Below, piece by piece: positions 24,393-36,599 of a stretch of DNA of 64,000 nt. How positions within the stretch are numbered: position 1 is the stretch's first letter; each line of letters opens with the position of its first letter. The notes under the pieces were generated by a model, which saw nothing but the letters and a program-made list of their open reading frames with translations, had not been told where the DNA came from and made no database searches. The position numbers were made by a program, and so were the translations under genes. Source of the DNA: Ricinus communis (lineage: Eukaryota; Streptophyta; Magnoliopsida; Malpighiales; Euphorbiaceae); NCBI RefSeq assembly GCF_019578655.1, contig NC_063264.1:23831688-23895687 (forward strand), read 5' to 3'.

Positions 24393-25790
24393 CTATTCTA
24401 GTCTTTCAAATCCCAATTCTTCTGCATTGCTAAACTGAACCCACTTCTTTGATTTGCAGATTTTCATGAAAAAATACCAGAAAATCCCAATAAAAGTGAA
24501 AATAGCACTCACCATATACACAGTTGTAGTAGCCACAGCCATTACATAGACCAAAAACCCACATGGAATCAAGCACATAATTACTAAACCAGACAACCCA
24601 ATTGGCACTCTATATGGCCTCTTAATATTAGGCCATTTTTTCCTTAGCCATAAAAATGATGCAAATTCTAATAACATACCCAAGCAATACAAGAAATTCA
24701 CTGAAGAAATAATGTTAGTGAAATCCATATAAGAACCCGTCAATGCTATTATAGTTGACAACAAGATTCCTATCCAAGGTGTACTAAACCACTTTGATCT
24801 CACTCCAAAAAATTTAGGCAAAAATCCTAAATCAGCCATCCCTAGAAGCTGATATACACAGCTGCTCAATTGAGCTTCATATAGTCCAACAACAGACAAA
24901 CATGCACCGATTTCAACCCAAATTTTTAACCATTTCCCAGCAATCATTTCAGCTACAGTAGCTAGATACCCATCTGTCCAATCTGCTTGGTTCAATGGAA
25001 CAGCCCCAGTAGCAACTAAAAGAGGCACTAAATAACCTAAACAAGCTAATAAACAAGCACAGAAAAGTGCTTTTGGATAATTCTTTTGAGGGTCCTCAAC
25101 TTCTCCAGCTAAAGTACTAGCATTATCCTAAAAATTAAGGTTCCAAAATAAAGTATTAAAGTACAAGATCCAATCTTTTTGGACACCCTTTTGGCCTAAA
25201 CTTATCCACCTAGAAGGATCAATCTTGGGAATTGAAACTAAAGTCATTACTATAAATGGAGAGAGTGATATAACACCTAAAGCAACTGCAGTGTAACCCA
25301 CTATAGCTAAGCCTGTGTAATGTACAAAAGATAGCATCAAAGTTAAGATCAAGATTGCACTATAATGAGGCAAACCTGAAGCTAGAACTGGAAATAACAA
25401 CTTGAGATAGTCTATGCAAAGAACTATACATGAGCCCAAGTTCAGGACCCCAGTAAGGAATTTCCATGATCCCATTAGAGATCCCCAAAAAGGCCCAAAG
25501 GCCTGATCAACCCAGATGACAAATCCGCCATTGCCGGGGAAGAGCGTAGCAAGCTCAGCCGTGATAAGGGCCTCAGGGATGCTCCAAATCAAGGGAAATA
25601 TTATGAAGCCCAATATGGCCTAAAGTGGCCTCGCTGCACCCACGATGGGCTCTTCGCCGTACGGCCCACCGGAGACTTCAAAGAAGATGAGGAAGATGAG
25701 CGGAATTAGGGCTAGTTTTTGGGGAGACCTAGAGGTGGTGGATGGTGGTGGGTGGAGGAGAAGCTGAGAGTGAGAGTTGTGTGGTTCCAT
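24393..25790 (-). pseudogene. Polyamine/amino-acid transporter (LAT family) pseudogene with two in-frame stops
   Basis: A single 466-codon frame from ATG (25788-25790) to stop aligns end to end with the intact transporters at 29385 and 59094, including GGPYGEEP, the [12 protein letters not shown] helix, [26 protein letters not shown] and [13 protein letters not shown]. Two nonsense codons break it: TAG at codon 57 (plus 25620-25622) where relatives have Tyr in GPLYA, and TAG at codon 221 (plus 25128-25130) where relatives have Trp in FWDN. No frameshift occurs and membrane helices elsewhere are conserved, so inactivation looks fairly recent. Sequence divergence from the other two copies is clearly greater than between those two. 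Two sequencing errors are a less likely alternative. Confidence 0.85.
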
Positions 25791-27206
25791 GTTGCATATG
25801 GTTTATACTGATATTTTGAGATGTGTTGAGTAATATGCAATTTTAGTGGTTGTTTTCAAAGATTCAATGTATTCTTTTGAATGGTTGGTGGGCCATTTTA
25901 TCATTGGGACTGTATGTGATAAGATTCATACACATAATAAATACACAGAAAATAATGCAACATCTTCCTTAACTACAAATGGTGACGAGTATAAAAGCAA
26001 AAATTAAAAATAATTTTTAATTATTTTATAAATATTTTTCTTGTATTCATAAATTATTATATATTTTATAAACTTAATAAATAATTAGATTTCAAATAAA
26101 TTTATACATCTAATTTTTTTCTTTGCTTTGATTTAATGTTCCACAATAGCAAGCTCTATTTGTTTATTTTATTTAAGTATATTTTAATTAAATTATTATT
26201 TATAAAAATTAATTTACTTTAATTTAATGATTATTTTTATTTGTTTTTAAATAATTTAATTATATTATTTTAATAATTATTTAACAAAAATGTTGAAATA
26301 AAATCTCCATGTTGATGAAAAAAGAAATATGAAAGGGTACAATGTTTTAGTTTTAATAAGTTTTCTTATAATTTTTAATTTTATAATATAATATTTTAAT
26401 AGTGATATAATTATAATAAAATAAAATTAGAATTTTTATTTTTAAAGAAAAAAAGTTGTAAGCAAAACAAGAATATAATAAAGATGAGTTTTATATTTTA
26501 ATGATAAAAAGGAGTAAGAATTGACATTAAATATTAATAAATATATATTTAAATATTTAAATAATATTTATTCCATATTGATTGATATTTTGTACTGAAT
26601 TCACTAATAATAAAATACGAATGAGTTTTTTGAATTCAAAATATTTTAAAGTTTTTTTTATTTACATTATATACAATCCACATTTACAAGAAAATATAAT
26701 AATAAAACTCAATTTCATATAATATGGATATTTTGATGTATAATTAGTTTAATATATAAAAAGATATTGACCAATTCAAATAATTTATTTGCAATAATCT
26801 TAATAATAAAGTATAATAATAATAATAATATGTGAATATATGAATTAATATTAATAAAATAAAATAAAATAAAAATATCTTAGAGCATCTCTAACAATAC
26901 TTTTACATGCCTTTCTATTAAATAATGAATAATCAACTCTCTATTTTTAACTTATCTTGAAAAATTGTGTTTCAATAATATTTTTTATTTTATTTCTTAA
27001 TTAATTTTTATAAAAAGAGAGAAATTAGTAAAAATAAAAAATATGACTCCTAAATCATTTTTAAAAAAAAAAGGATCAATTAAGATCAAATTATATTAAA
27101 TAATAATTAATTAAATAATATTAGTAATATATTAAATTAAAGTAATTATATATAGAATTATAATAAAATAAAATTAATTAAAAATTATTTCTAAAATATT
27201 TCAGTC

Positions 27207-27210
<4 letters not shown>
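25791..27210. other. AT-rich intergenic DNA, no gene seen
   Basis: Very AT-rich, no frame with recognisable content. Around 26880 the 'agagcatctctaacaa' motif resembles ends of common plant MITEs, without a clear partner. Confidence 0.5.

Positions 27211-27240
<30 letters not shown>
27211..27240. repeat. (TA)n microsatellite
   Basis: Fifteen TA units directly before a threefold tandem repeat. Confidence 0.95.
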
Positions 27241-27242
<2 letters not shown>

Positions 27243-27588
27243 CTTTTGAGATGAAGAAATGTATTTAATATTTAAGACATGTTACACAATATCTATATTT
27301 GAATATTTATTATTGTATTTTTTAGTAATGATTAAAAAGCATATGATTAAATTATATAATCTTTTTAGATGAAGAAATGTATTTAATATTTAAGACATGT
27401 TGCACGATATCTATATTAAAGATTTATTTCTATTTTTTTATAATGATTAAAAAAATATGGTTAAATTATACAATCTTTTTAGATGAAGAAATATATTTAA
27501 TATTTAAGACACATCCCATGATATCTATATTGAAGATTTATTATTATATTTTTTGATAATGATTAAAAAGCATATGATTAAATTATAA
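27240..27588. repeat. Three tandem copies of a 115-base AT-rich repeat
   Basis: Units at about 27240-27357, 27358-27471 and 27472-27588 each start 'aatctttt.agatgaagaa', carry 'tatttaatatttaagaca' and end near 'gattaaattata'. They differ by scattered substitutions and small indels. No coding content. Confidence 0.9.
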
Positions 27589-29384
27589 GCATTGAATGAT
27601 GGAAATTTGTCAAGTTTGGCAAGTGGATTTAATTTCTTTTCTTTTTAAATAAAATTAGACTAAGACCTGCATAGCACCCACATCATCTAACCCAGAGCAA
27701 AATACATATTAAGAAAAAAGAATAATAACAATAAATCAATTAACAAAGTTGGAGAGAATTAAAAATTAAAATTAAAATTAAGAATTAATTTACCATTAAA
27801 TCATATATAATAATTAATTTCAAATTTAATAAATAGAATAGTTGGAATATGACTATCAAGATTGTCTGTCAGATTCTAATCCTATATTCTTCAAAGATAT
27901 TCCAAAAAATAAGGCCATCCATAAAAGCACATCTGCCATATATATAAGTAGATCTTATAATAAATTCACATGGGATGTTTTGTATGGAAATATAACCAAA
28001 GATCCATTAAAATACTATCAAAAGAAGATAGTAAATCTATATTTTAGGACATAAGTGGACCAGCCAAATCTTGCTTTCTTACTGTCATAACAAACATGAT
28101 CAAAACTTGCAAATCTTGTGCTCATAACATAATTGTTTAATTGGGTTTTCAGTCAATTTCTGATGAGGAATTCTTATTAGTTGTAACTTCCAAATAAAGT
28201 TAAGGAAAGTTTTTGGCTGCCAAGGATCTGCTTCCAATTTATAGGAATTTGCCAAAGAATTTGAATAAATGGTGCCTCTAATTTTCAAATGTCTATAGCT
28301 GGGAGCATAGTAGTAAATGGTTGACAAGTGTATATTCCTTATCTAACTGATTAAGATTCTAATCCTAATAATTATATATTATAAGAGATATATAAATGAA
28401 AACTTTATTATTTTTTATGTTATAGATATAAAGAGGAGATTCCAACTTAGAACTTTTTTTATATGCACTTACTATTAAGCTAAGCGGGTGGATGGATATA
28501 TATTTTTTAATTTATTTGCTTTAAAACTTTAACTTTTACTATAATTAATCAAACAATTTTTATAATGCTATTTTATTTAATAAGTTTATGTGGATGAAAG
28601 GATTTAAATATTACTATTAAATGTAATTTATATAATAAAATTTAGATATTTATTAAACCAAAGAAATTGTTTGGCCTAAAAGTGTAGTATCACTTTGCTA
28701 CAATTTTATTTATTAAACCAATGTTTTCTATGGCCGATCCAATTTTATTTTATTTTTCTTTTTATTTGCCATAGAATATGTAGAAGACCGGTTTATAAGG
28801 AACCGAAATAAAAGTAATCCTGAATTCTACATTTACCTAATACTTCAATAATTGTTTGGCCTAAAAGTGTAGTATCACTTTGCTAGGTAACCAAGACATA
28901 CAAAGTCAATTCCAAACTTCTTTTTGACTATGGAGTTTTCAATTATTTATGCTGTTAGGTGGCAAAATATCTTGTGCATTTTTAAAGATGTGTTATTAAA
29001 CTAAAGTAATGGTCATGAAGTGACCTGGTTTATGACCTAAAAATGCTCTATATTAATACCACATGTGTTCCACACAACAAAACTGAATCCCCCAGAAAAT
29101 AGTTGAAAATCAAGGGAGCAAACAGCGAAAGAGATAGACATGACATTAGTATAAACAGACTCAATCTGATCTGCACCTTCTTACACCAAGTAAGATGATT
29201 AGATTGTGATATCAGGAAAAAGCCTTTACATCCGAGCAAACCCAGTAAATTGTGGATCTTGATCTTAACAAAAATCTAATGCCGAGTCACAACTTCACTA
29301 TTGCGGATCTTGAGCACAAAGACTTGTTCTGGGCACTCTTTTCTGTTTCATTTTTTACCAATTCAACCATCCCGGCCTCCTTTG
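27589..29384. other. Intergenic DNA and 3' flank of the transporter
   Basis: No convincing gene; frames of 63-75 codons lack domains. About 29200-29300 (reverse complement) matches the region downstream of the third transporter copy (about 60620-60700), so it is conserved 3' UTR. It also holds the 35-base direct repeats at 28666 and 28851. Confidence 0.55.
28666..28885. repeat. Perfect 35-base direct repeat pair
   Basis: Identical copies at 28666-28700 and 28851-28885 (start ATTGTTTGGCC, end CACTTTGCTA) are separated by 150 bases of non-coding DNA. The core does not resemble a known transposon end. Confidence 0.9.
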
Positions 29385-30830
29385 TCATCCATCAATAACT
29401 TCAGTCCTGCTATACTTGAACAGCTTCTTTGACTTGCAGAACTTCATCAAGAAATACCATCCAATGGCACCCACAGTCATCAAACCAGACACTAAATAAA
29501 CAGTCTTAGTAGCAATAGCCATTATCAGTACTAAGAACCCAGATGGTATCAAGCACATAATAATAAGCCCTGGTAGCCTCATTGGAATTGCGTAAGGTCT
29601 CTTCAATGTGGGCACCTTCCTTCTCAACCAAAGAAAAGATGCAAATTCCAATAGCATACCTAAACTATACAAGAAATTAGCTGATGAAATAATATCAGTG
29701 AAGTTCATATATGATACCCCAAGTGTAATTATAGTGGAAAGCAATATCCCCACCCAAGGAGTATTAAACCATTTAGACCTTTTGGCAAAAAACTGAGGCA
29801 AGAATCCCAAATCAGCCATGCCAAGTAGCTGGTATGCGCTACTACTCATTTGAGCCTCAAATAAACCAATGGCAGACAACACAGCACCAACTTCAATCCA
29901 ATATTTTAACCATTTCCCTGCAATAAGTTCTGCAGCAGTGGCATGAAACCCCGACTCCCATTCACTTTGATCCACAGAAACAGCACCAATCACAGCAAAC
30001 AGAGGAACCAAGTAAGACACACAAGTGAAGATCACAGCAGCAAACAGGGCAACAGGGAAGGTTTTCTGGGGTCTATCCACTTCACCAGCTAGAGTACTAA
30101 CATTATCCCAAAAGTTCAAATTCCAAAACAGGGTATTGAAATACAAAGTCCAATCTTTCTTAACGTCTTTTTGGCCTAAACTAATCCACCTATGAGGTTT
30201 GATCTTAGGGATTGCAATAAGAGACATAATAATAAAAGGAGAAAGCGAAACTATACCAAGCAGAACAGCAACATAGCCAACAATGGTTAAACCAGTATAG
30301 TTAAGAAAAGATAAAAACAATGTTGAAATAAAAAGTGCAACTTTGCGAGGCCAGCCAGAAGCCAATACAGGAAGTACCTTCTCCATGTAATCAATACACA
30401 GAATTGGAAAAGCAGCAATGTTAATAACACCACTCAAGAATTTCCAAGACCCCATCAGGGAACCATAAAAGGGACCGAAAGCACGATCAGCCCAAATAAC
30501 AAATCCACCATTCCCAGGATAAGCAGTAGAAAGCTCAGCAGTGATAAGAGCCTCAGGAATACTCCATATGAATGGGAATATCAAGAACCCAAGAAGTGCA
30601 TAGAGTGGACCTGCAGCTTGAACAGCAGGTTCTTCACCATAAGGGCCACCAGCTACTTCAAAATAGATAAGGAATATCAGAGGGATTAAAGTAAGTTTTT
30701 TGGGTATTTTACTAGAGGTGGTAACAGTGGTGGTGATTGGGAGTTCTTGAGGCGTATTAGGTGATTCTAGGGAGGTTTGCATTGTGGGTTCTTGGTTCTG
30801 AGATTTTCTTGATTGGATTTCTAATTGCAT
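29385..30830 (-). CDS. Polyamine uptake transporter-like protein (APC superfamily, LAT family), intact
   Basis: A single-exon gene of 481 codons for a membrane transporter of the plant LAT/PUT group, which imports polyamines and related compounds with protons; Arabidopsis At3g13620 is the likely closest type. Seen: a hydrophilic N-terminus rich in Ser/Thr/Pro, [19 protein letters not shown] as first helix with the GGPYGEEP motif, [28 protein letters not shown], about twelve hydrophobic helices, the [10 protein letters not shown] stretch, and a short basic C-terminus (CKSKK). Length fits the family. The first ATG is at 30830. A second ATG at codon 17 matches the start of the copy at 59094 and may be the true one. 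The start-proximal sequence before codon 17 is also similar there but lacks an ATG. Substrate and membrane (plasma membrane, ER or Golgi) are inferred from the family. Confidence 0.93.
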   Translation of the reverse strand: MQLEIQSRKSQNQEPTMQTSLESPNTPQELPITTTVTTSSKIPKKLTLIPLIFLIYFEVAGGPYGEEPAVQAAGPLYALLGFLIFPFIWSIPEALITAELSTAYPGNGGFVIWADRAFGPFYGSLMGSWKFLSGVINIAAFPILCIDYMEKVLPVLASGWPRKVALFISTLFLSFLNYTGLTIVGYVAVLLGIVSLSPFIIMSLIAIPKIKPHRWISLGQKDVKKDWTLYFNTLFWNLNFWDNVSTLAGEVDRPQKTFPVALFAAVIFTCVSYLVPLFAVIGAVSVDQSEWESGFHATAAELIAGKWLKYWIEVGAVLSAIGLFEAQMSSSAYQLLGMADLGFLPQFFAKRSKWFNTPWVGILLSTIITLGVSYMNFTDIISSANFLYSLGMLLEFASFLWLRRKVPTLKRPYAIPMRLPGLIIMCLIPSGFLVLIMAIATKTVYLVSGLMTVGAIGWYFLMKFCKSKKLFKYSRTEVIDG

Positions 30831-31159
30831 AATTGAGATTATAGAGTTACTGATATTTCCCTATTGATTCATTGTGAAACATGAGAGGACAGTCTGTTTA
30901 TAATGCGCAGCACAATAACAGATTATTTCAAGATAGTTTGGGAGAAGAGGAAGACATGATTTGGGCCAGTGAGAAGGAAGATAAGATGGCATGATATACA
31001 ACAATTGCCTCTTTTGGCTCGTTCTGGGGAAGTAGCGATTAACGCATTGTATTCACAATTAAAAATAAAAAGAAATCTTAAACTTAGTTAGGTAAATTCT
31101 AAGGTGGCTCCGTTTAAAATACCCTAAATATATTACCAATATCGTTATGATAGTTCAAT
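30831..31159. other. Upstream flank of the transporter
   Basis: Likely contains its promoter and 5' UTR. No gene seen. Confidence 0.4.
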
Positions 31160-31540
31160 ATTAAATCAAAATTTTATTAAATAAGAAGTAAAGATGACAT
31201 GTTATTACAAATTGCCTTATAGATAATTATTTTTTTATCTAAATATAATTACTGTACATTTTTGTCTAATATATTTATAGTTATATATAAAATTAATTTA
31301 AATTTTTAAAAAATATTTCAATTCTTCAAAATATTTTCAACTTCTACTTTTTCTAAATTAAATAATAATAAAAAAATCACATAATGAGATCTAAAAATAT
31401 AAAATCTTTATTTATCAATCTCAATAACCACATCTTATTGTAAAATGTAATTTATCTGAATTAAAGAAAAATATATTGCCTTTTGTGGTCGTGTATAGCC
31501 ATTCCAATCATGGCTTGAGCAGTATTTATACGATACTTAT
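31160..31540 (-). pseudogene. Relic of a cysteine-rich peptide gene (3' end only)
   Basis: This stretch aligns with the 3' part and downstream flank of the cysteine-rich genes at 45306 and 47320. The plus-strand block 'atcatggcttgagcagta' (about 31509-31526), coding for the C-terminal TAQAMI motif in reverse, is shared, and about 220 bases of AT-rich 3' flank match loosely ('tatataaaatta', 'caaaatattttc', 'atgagat'). The stop codon of the intact genes is not kept, and the cysteine-containing part and first exon are absent. It shows the family once extended to this place, about 14 kb from the tandem pair. Confidence 0.7.
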
Positions 31541-34500
31541 GAAGAGTTATTATTATCTCGAGAATTTATACTGAGTATTAATATTCTTATTTATAATTTT
31601 AGTTACCAAATCGAATAAAAATAATTAAGTAAATAAAATATAAATTTAAATAATTTAAACTAAAAAATATTAAATAATTAAAGTTTAAAGCTTAAATTTA
31701 GTTTCATTATTTCCGTAATATTTCAAACTTTTATTATAATTCTATTTCTTAAAAAATTATATTTTCATTTTGAAGCATGAAGTTAGAAATTTTTGAGATT
31801 ATAGTTTCCAAGAAGTAGCTTAATGAATATTATTTTGAAAATTAAATTTTTAATAATTTCTAAATTACTTATGAGATAAGAATTAAATTTCTAAAATATT
31901 ATTTAAAAAATAAATAAATTTCATAGTAATTTTAATAGCTAGAAATTTCTTACTTAATGAATTATATATATATATTGAGGGATTTAATTAATTTTTTTTA
32001 TGCTTGAATTAATATTTTGAGAGAAGATTCTAGATTTGGACTAAAGTGTAAGGAGGACATAACTTGTTATTATTATGCAAATGTTTGTTGTCAGGCCTAT
32101 GAACAAACAGTGAAATCAATAGACTATTTTATTAATTTATCGGTCCCATTTACATATATATAAAATATTTGTATTTTGTATGAATTCATATACAAGCTTT
32201 TGATGTATATTACTCAAGGATTTTTTTACCAATTGACAAAGTAAAATTGTTATGATAATTTTTGCAACTGTACAGTTAATATAAAAATGAATCCAAACTA
32301 TCTTGCCATGAAAATTTGTAATACTTAATATTAAAATATATTATAATTTTATACTAACTAAATTAAAATAATTGAATATGAATTTAAAAATAATTATAAT
32401 CAAAATTGGATAATTCTAATAAAGAAATTAAATTAATAAAGACTCTAGAATTAAATTTCCACCGTACTAATCCTTTTATAATTCAATAAATTATTCCTTT
32501 AATTTAGCTCATATAATCTTGAAAAACTAATGTACCCTGTACTAATAAATATACTCATTCAAATCATACCCACTATATTTATATTAATTCTTTGTCTACT
32601 TTCATGATCAAAAGTATTAAACTAATTCATTAAGTTTTATGGCAAATTGAAAATAAATTTCAAAAACCTCAACTTTATGTTTAAGTCTTAATAGCTCTTC
32701 CTTAATATCCTTGAATTAATATTAAACTTCAACTTTTATCACTTCGCTTAATACCTAGATATATTATAAATATTGGATCATAACATTAATATTAACATGA
32801 AGTATAAAAATAATAAGTCAAAATAACTGAATAATAAATTAAAAAGATAAAATATTAAATTAAATTATAAATTAAGTTAATGAGTTTCACCCAATTCTAG
32901 AAAATAAATTTAGCTACTCATAATGTAAACAAAAATAACAAAAGTAACAAAAGTAGTTGAATTCATTAAATTAAAGAACAAGAAAATAAAACAAAGAAAA
33001 AAGGACTCTTAAATCTTGATAGAATTTCTTCAATTCTGATATTGAGTGTCTCCTCCAAATTTTGCCTCTAGCCACTTTTTAATTTCCCAAAACAAATTTT
33101 TTTATAACTTCCAAATTTATGTCTTTTATAGCCCCTCAAAGCCTAAAAACTCATAGGATTTAAGTTGGAATCTAATAGGGTCCAAATACTTTTTTAAAGT
33201 GGCTACTTGATGTTTAATCCGTTTTCCAATTTGCTCTTTATCTCTTTCTGTGTAAGCACCGTGTAGACCACCGGTTAGGACTGTCACTTTATCAATTCTG
33301 CATTTCTAATCGGCCCTTCTAACTGGCCATTTTTTAATTTAAACCACCAGTTGGATCACTTATTTATTAGGCCTCATAATGAAATTCTAAATATCAATTT
33401 CAAGCTCTTTAAGTCCTCTTGCCACCTCCTTGATGGTCTTTTACCTTCCTCACTTAAAATATAAAAATCAACAAACTACTTAAATAGACAATAATTTACA
33501 ACTAAAAATCCTACTAAATTAGATATAGAAACTACCCCAAGAGAAGCTTTCTAAAAAAAGACAATTAAAAATAGGAGTAAGCAATAGTGTCAAAAAAATC
33601 GATTTCATCTCCCTGAGCAGTTTGATTGTGTCGCATTCAAAGCCACCTTTCTTTTCTTCTCCTGGTTTGGCATTTTGTTTATCATAATAGTATTCTCAGA
33701 TATGCAATTTTCAGTTTGCTTGAGATGTTTTACTATATGTTTCTTTTAAAAGATTTTGATGGTAAGTGTTGTGATTGTTTATATAAGTTTGATGGATTGG
33801 GTTATTTTAGCTCGATTTATTTTTATTTTTAGTTAGAACTATAAAAGAAGATTTGTTGGTTAAGTGGGCAGGAGGAGTGTGTAAAATTATATTTTTCACT
33901 TAGCAAAGGTTTTTTTTCTTTCATCATGTAGACAAGCTGTTTGTGATAATGCCAATATTGATTTTGGAATTCAATACTCATTCTCTGTCTTTAGGAATTC
34001 TATACTCATTTTCCATTTAAGAATCTACGCTTATTTTTTGGAGATACTAGTTCTTTTCTTTAAAGAATTATGATGGTAAGTGTTGTGATTATTTATACAG
34101 GTTTGATGGATTGAATTATTTAGCTGTGATTTATTTTTACTTTTAGTTAGAATTACAAAAGAAGATTGTTAGTCAAGTGTATAGGAGGAGTATGTAAAAT
34201 TGGATTTTTCACTTGGCAAAGTTTGTTTTTTTTTCTTCCATCATGTAGACAAGCTGTTTGTGATAATGACAATACTGATTTTTGTTCTCTATGGTGGTCT
34301 ATAGTCCTATTACGATAGCTTATTGAGAATGCAAAGTAAATCATTATTATTTTTTCAGCAATTTCTAATGACAAAGTGATTATTAGTTTTCTTAGTTACA
34401 GTAGTGTAGTGACAAACCTTGGTATGAATTACTTTCTCATTGTTACTGTTGGGTTACAAGCGTTGATTAGACAATAAAAATTAACATGTAATCTAAGCAA

Positions 34501-36039
34501 GCAACAAAATTGATCTTTGGTGAGACAATACATTTCTTTTTTTTGCTCCACCCTTATCATTTACTACTTTAAAAATTGCACCACTCTATTTCTACATTAT
34601 TAACCCCTTCCCTTAACACAACATTTAGAAGCAAAATTAGTAACATCTTTGATATGAATCAAGGCTGCCATGAGATTCCATTGCGAAGGCATGCACCAAA
34701 AAGTCCAAAATGGAAATGCAACTCATGCATGAAAACAAGAGTCCAACCTTATAATGAAGCATTCAGTCCATTTCGAAGAATAAAAGTCATTTGGCCATGA
34801 TTAAACTTTTGGGCTTAATTCATATTTATATGGGTTCTTATCTTTTTGGATTTAAGTTTAAGTAATTGTTTTAGTTTATCTTTATTTAATTAAGAATTAT
34901 TTTATTAGGGGTGAGTTATATGTGTGTTGTGTGGAGTTACAGATGAGTGTACATGTTTAGTTGTCATTTGGGAGTTACAAAATGAGTGTCATCAATATAG
35001 AAAACAACAATTTTTAATGAGTTTTAAGGATAATTAAAGGGAAAAACGTGGGAAAGCTCAAAAGACATCCATTTAGGTTTCTTTGTCTTGTTTTGGTTAT
35101 GAATATCAAAGCCAAATTCATTTGTCAGATGAATTGATGAATGATAATCTTTGTTTGCTCTTTGTTAGTGTTTTTGCTTAAGTTCTTGCATGAACTTTGA
35201 ACTTATCAAACTATTTTTTAGTTTGTGGCGTTCTCTAACCAAAATCTTGTGTTTGATTCTTAACTTATCAAATTATATTTGGTTTATGGCATTTGGAGTT
35301 GAATTCAAGTGCTAGTTTCATTGTTGGAACTAGTTTTCCCTAACATCACTTGAGGAGATATTTGGTTTTTGGAATCATCTTGATTGAAGGGTGTTTCTTA
35401 CATTCTATATGTATCATAACTCATTAGTTATTGGGGTGTATGATTGCTAAGATGATGATTTCCTATCAATCTTTATTAAAAAGATTGATCTCATCAACAT
35501 ACATAACGCCTTGATGATTGCTTCCTTTTAAAGTGTCGATTACACAAAATGCAACTTGGCTTTCTTTTCTTTAACATTATGCACTCCGACTCTCATGAGT
35601 GTTTATGTGCTTGGGATCTATCTTTCTAATTTGAATATAGTTGAACATTTTTGCCATGTTTTGTCTAAATTCGAATAATTATACTTAGCTCGTGTTGTAG
35701 GAGATTTGTACAATGTTTTATTTATTTATTTTTTTCCCCTTAATGCTTTGTTACTAAAATTATGCTTGCAAGCAAATAGATTTAGCTCTGTCATTGAAAT
35801 TTGCTTTTATGTACGTTTTCTTCTTGCACTAGTAGTAATTTTCATAGATGGAGAGGCTAATTTTGTGGTTGTGATAATTTGTTAAATATGTACATTTTGG
35901 TTTGAATTATGTTAATGTTAGATTTACAAATTGAATAAATTGGTGACATCTTAATTATCATTGAAGGTGAAAAAGGATATTATCATTGAAATGGAAGGTG
36001 AAAGAGTGAATTCTTAAAGTGATTATGGAAATTTTATTG
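31541..36039. other. Non-coding, repeat-rich DNA
   Basis: No gene recognised. A direct duplication lies at 33752-34285. About 33000-33570 resembles non-coding leader or spacer DNA of plant gypsy elements in composition, without protein similarity. The frame at 34576-34800 has no domain. Confidence 0.5.
33752..34285. repeat. Direct duplication of about 220 bases
   Basis: 33752-33965 and 34064-34280 match closely: both hold 'gatggtaagtgttgtgatt', 'agttagaa.ta.aaaagaaga' and 'catgtagacaagctgtttg'. Offset is about 313 bases. No coding content. Confidence 0.85.
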
Positions 36040-36580
36040 TATTTGAAAACTCTGTTATCAGTAATCATTTAGGGAGGCAATACTACACTTGTCCTCGCAC
36101 AAATGTAAGTTTAAATATATATTCTGTAATTTGAGTACATAATCATTGAAATGCTATAGTATTTACTGCTTTTAATTGAGTATGATGACAAGATTTAATT
36201 TTTTTATTGATTTACAAAATTAAGAGTGCGATATTTTTATGAATGAGTATGAACTCATTTATGTAAGTGGAATGCGTAGAAAGAATAGATAATTTGTGGT
36301 TAAAAGAAATGAAGTATTTGTTCAAGTTGGGAAAACAAATGTATCAATAGAGGCAAAAAAGAAGAAAATTGATGCATTGAAGGTAGAGCTTGAGACAACA
36401 ATAGCTAAATAAAGAAGTATTAATGAGCAAGAGTGAGAACAAGATGCTAAAGGTTAAAATTTTAGAGATATTGATAGAGTTTAATAATTTGAAAGAGAAA
36501 ATATTTGGTAACTTATTGCTTTTGGTTATTGATAATCGAGCATTATCAATCAACTTATTATGACTGAGAACAAGATTGAC
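36040..36580 (+). pseudogene. Possible remnant of a GRF-type zinc-finger protein
   Basis: At about 36070-36105 the plus strand reads GRQYYTCPRTN, like the core of a GRF zinc finger (GRxFYxCP), and about 200 bases further it reads KKKIDALKVELETTIAK, like the coiled coil that follows in plant GRF proteins. Stops and frame changes separate them, and the first cysteine pair of the finger was not found. Weak call. Confidence 0.25.
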
Positions 36581-36599
36581 CAATTTGGGGTTCTACTAC

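Noticed and set aside
27240..27588. CRISPR-like array
   Set aside because: Repeats are directly adjacent without spacers and the DNA is plant nuclear.
27842..28327. Short frames at 27842-28054 (+) and 28100-28327 (-)
   Set aside because: No recognisable motif, no start context, not repeated elsewhere; chance frames are expected at this length.
34576..34800. 74-codon plus-strand frame
   Set aside because: A few scattered cysteines suggest a finger, but no ordered motif is present.
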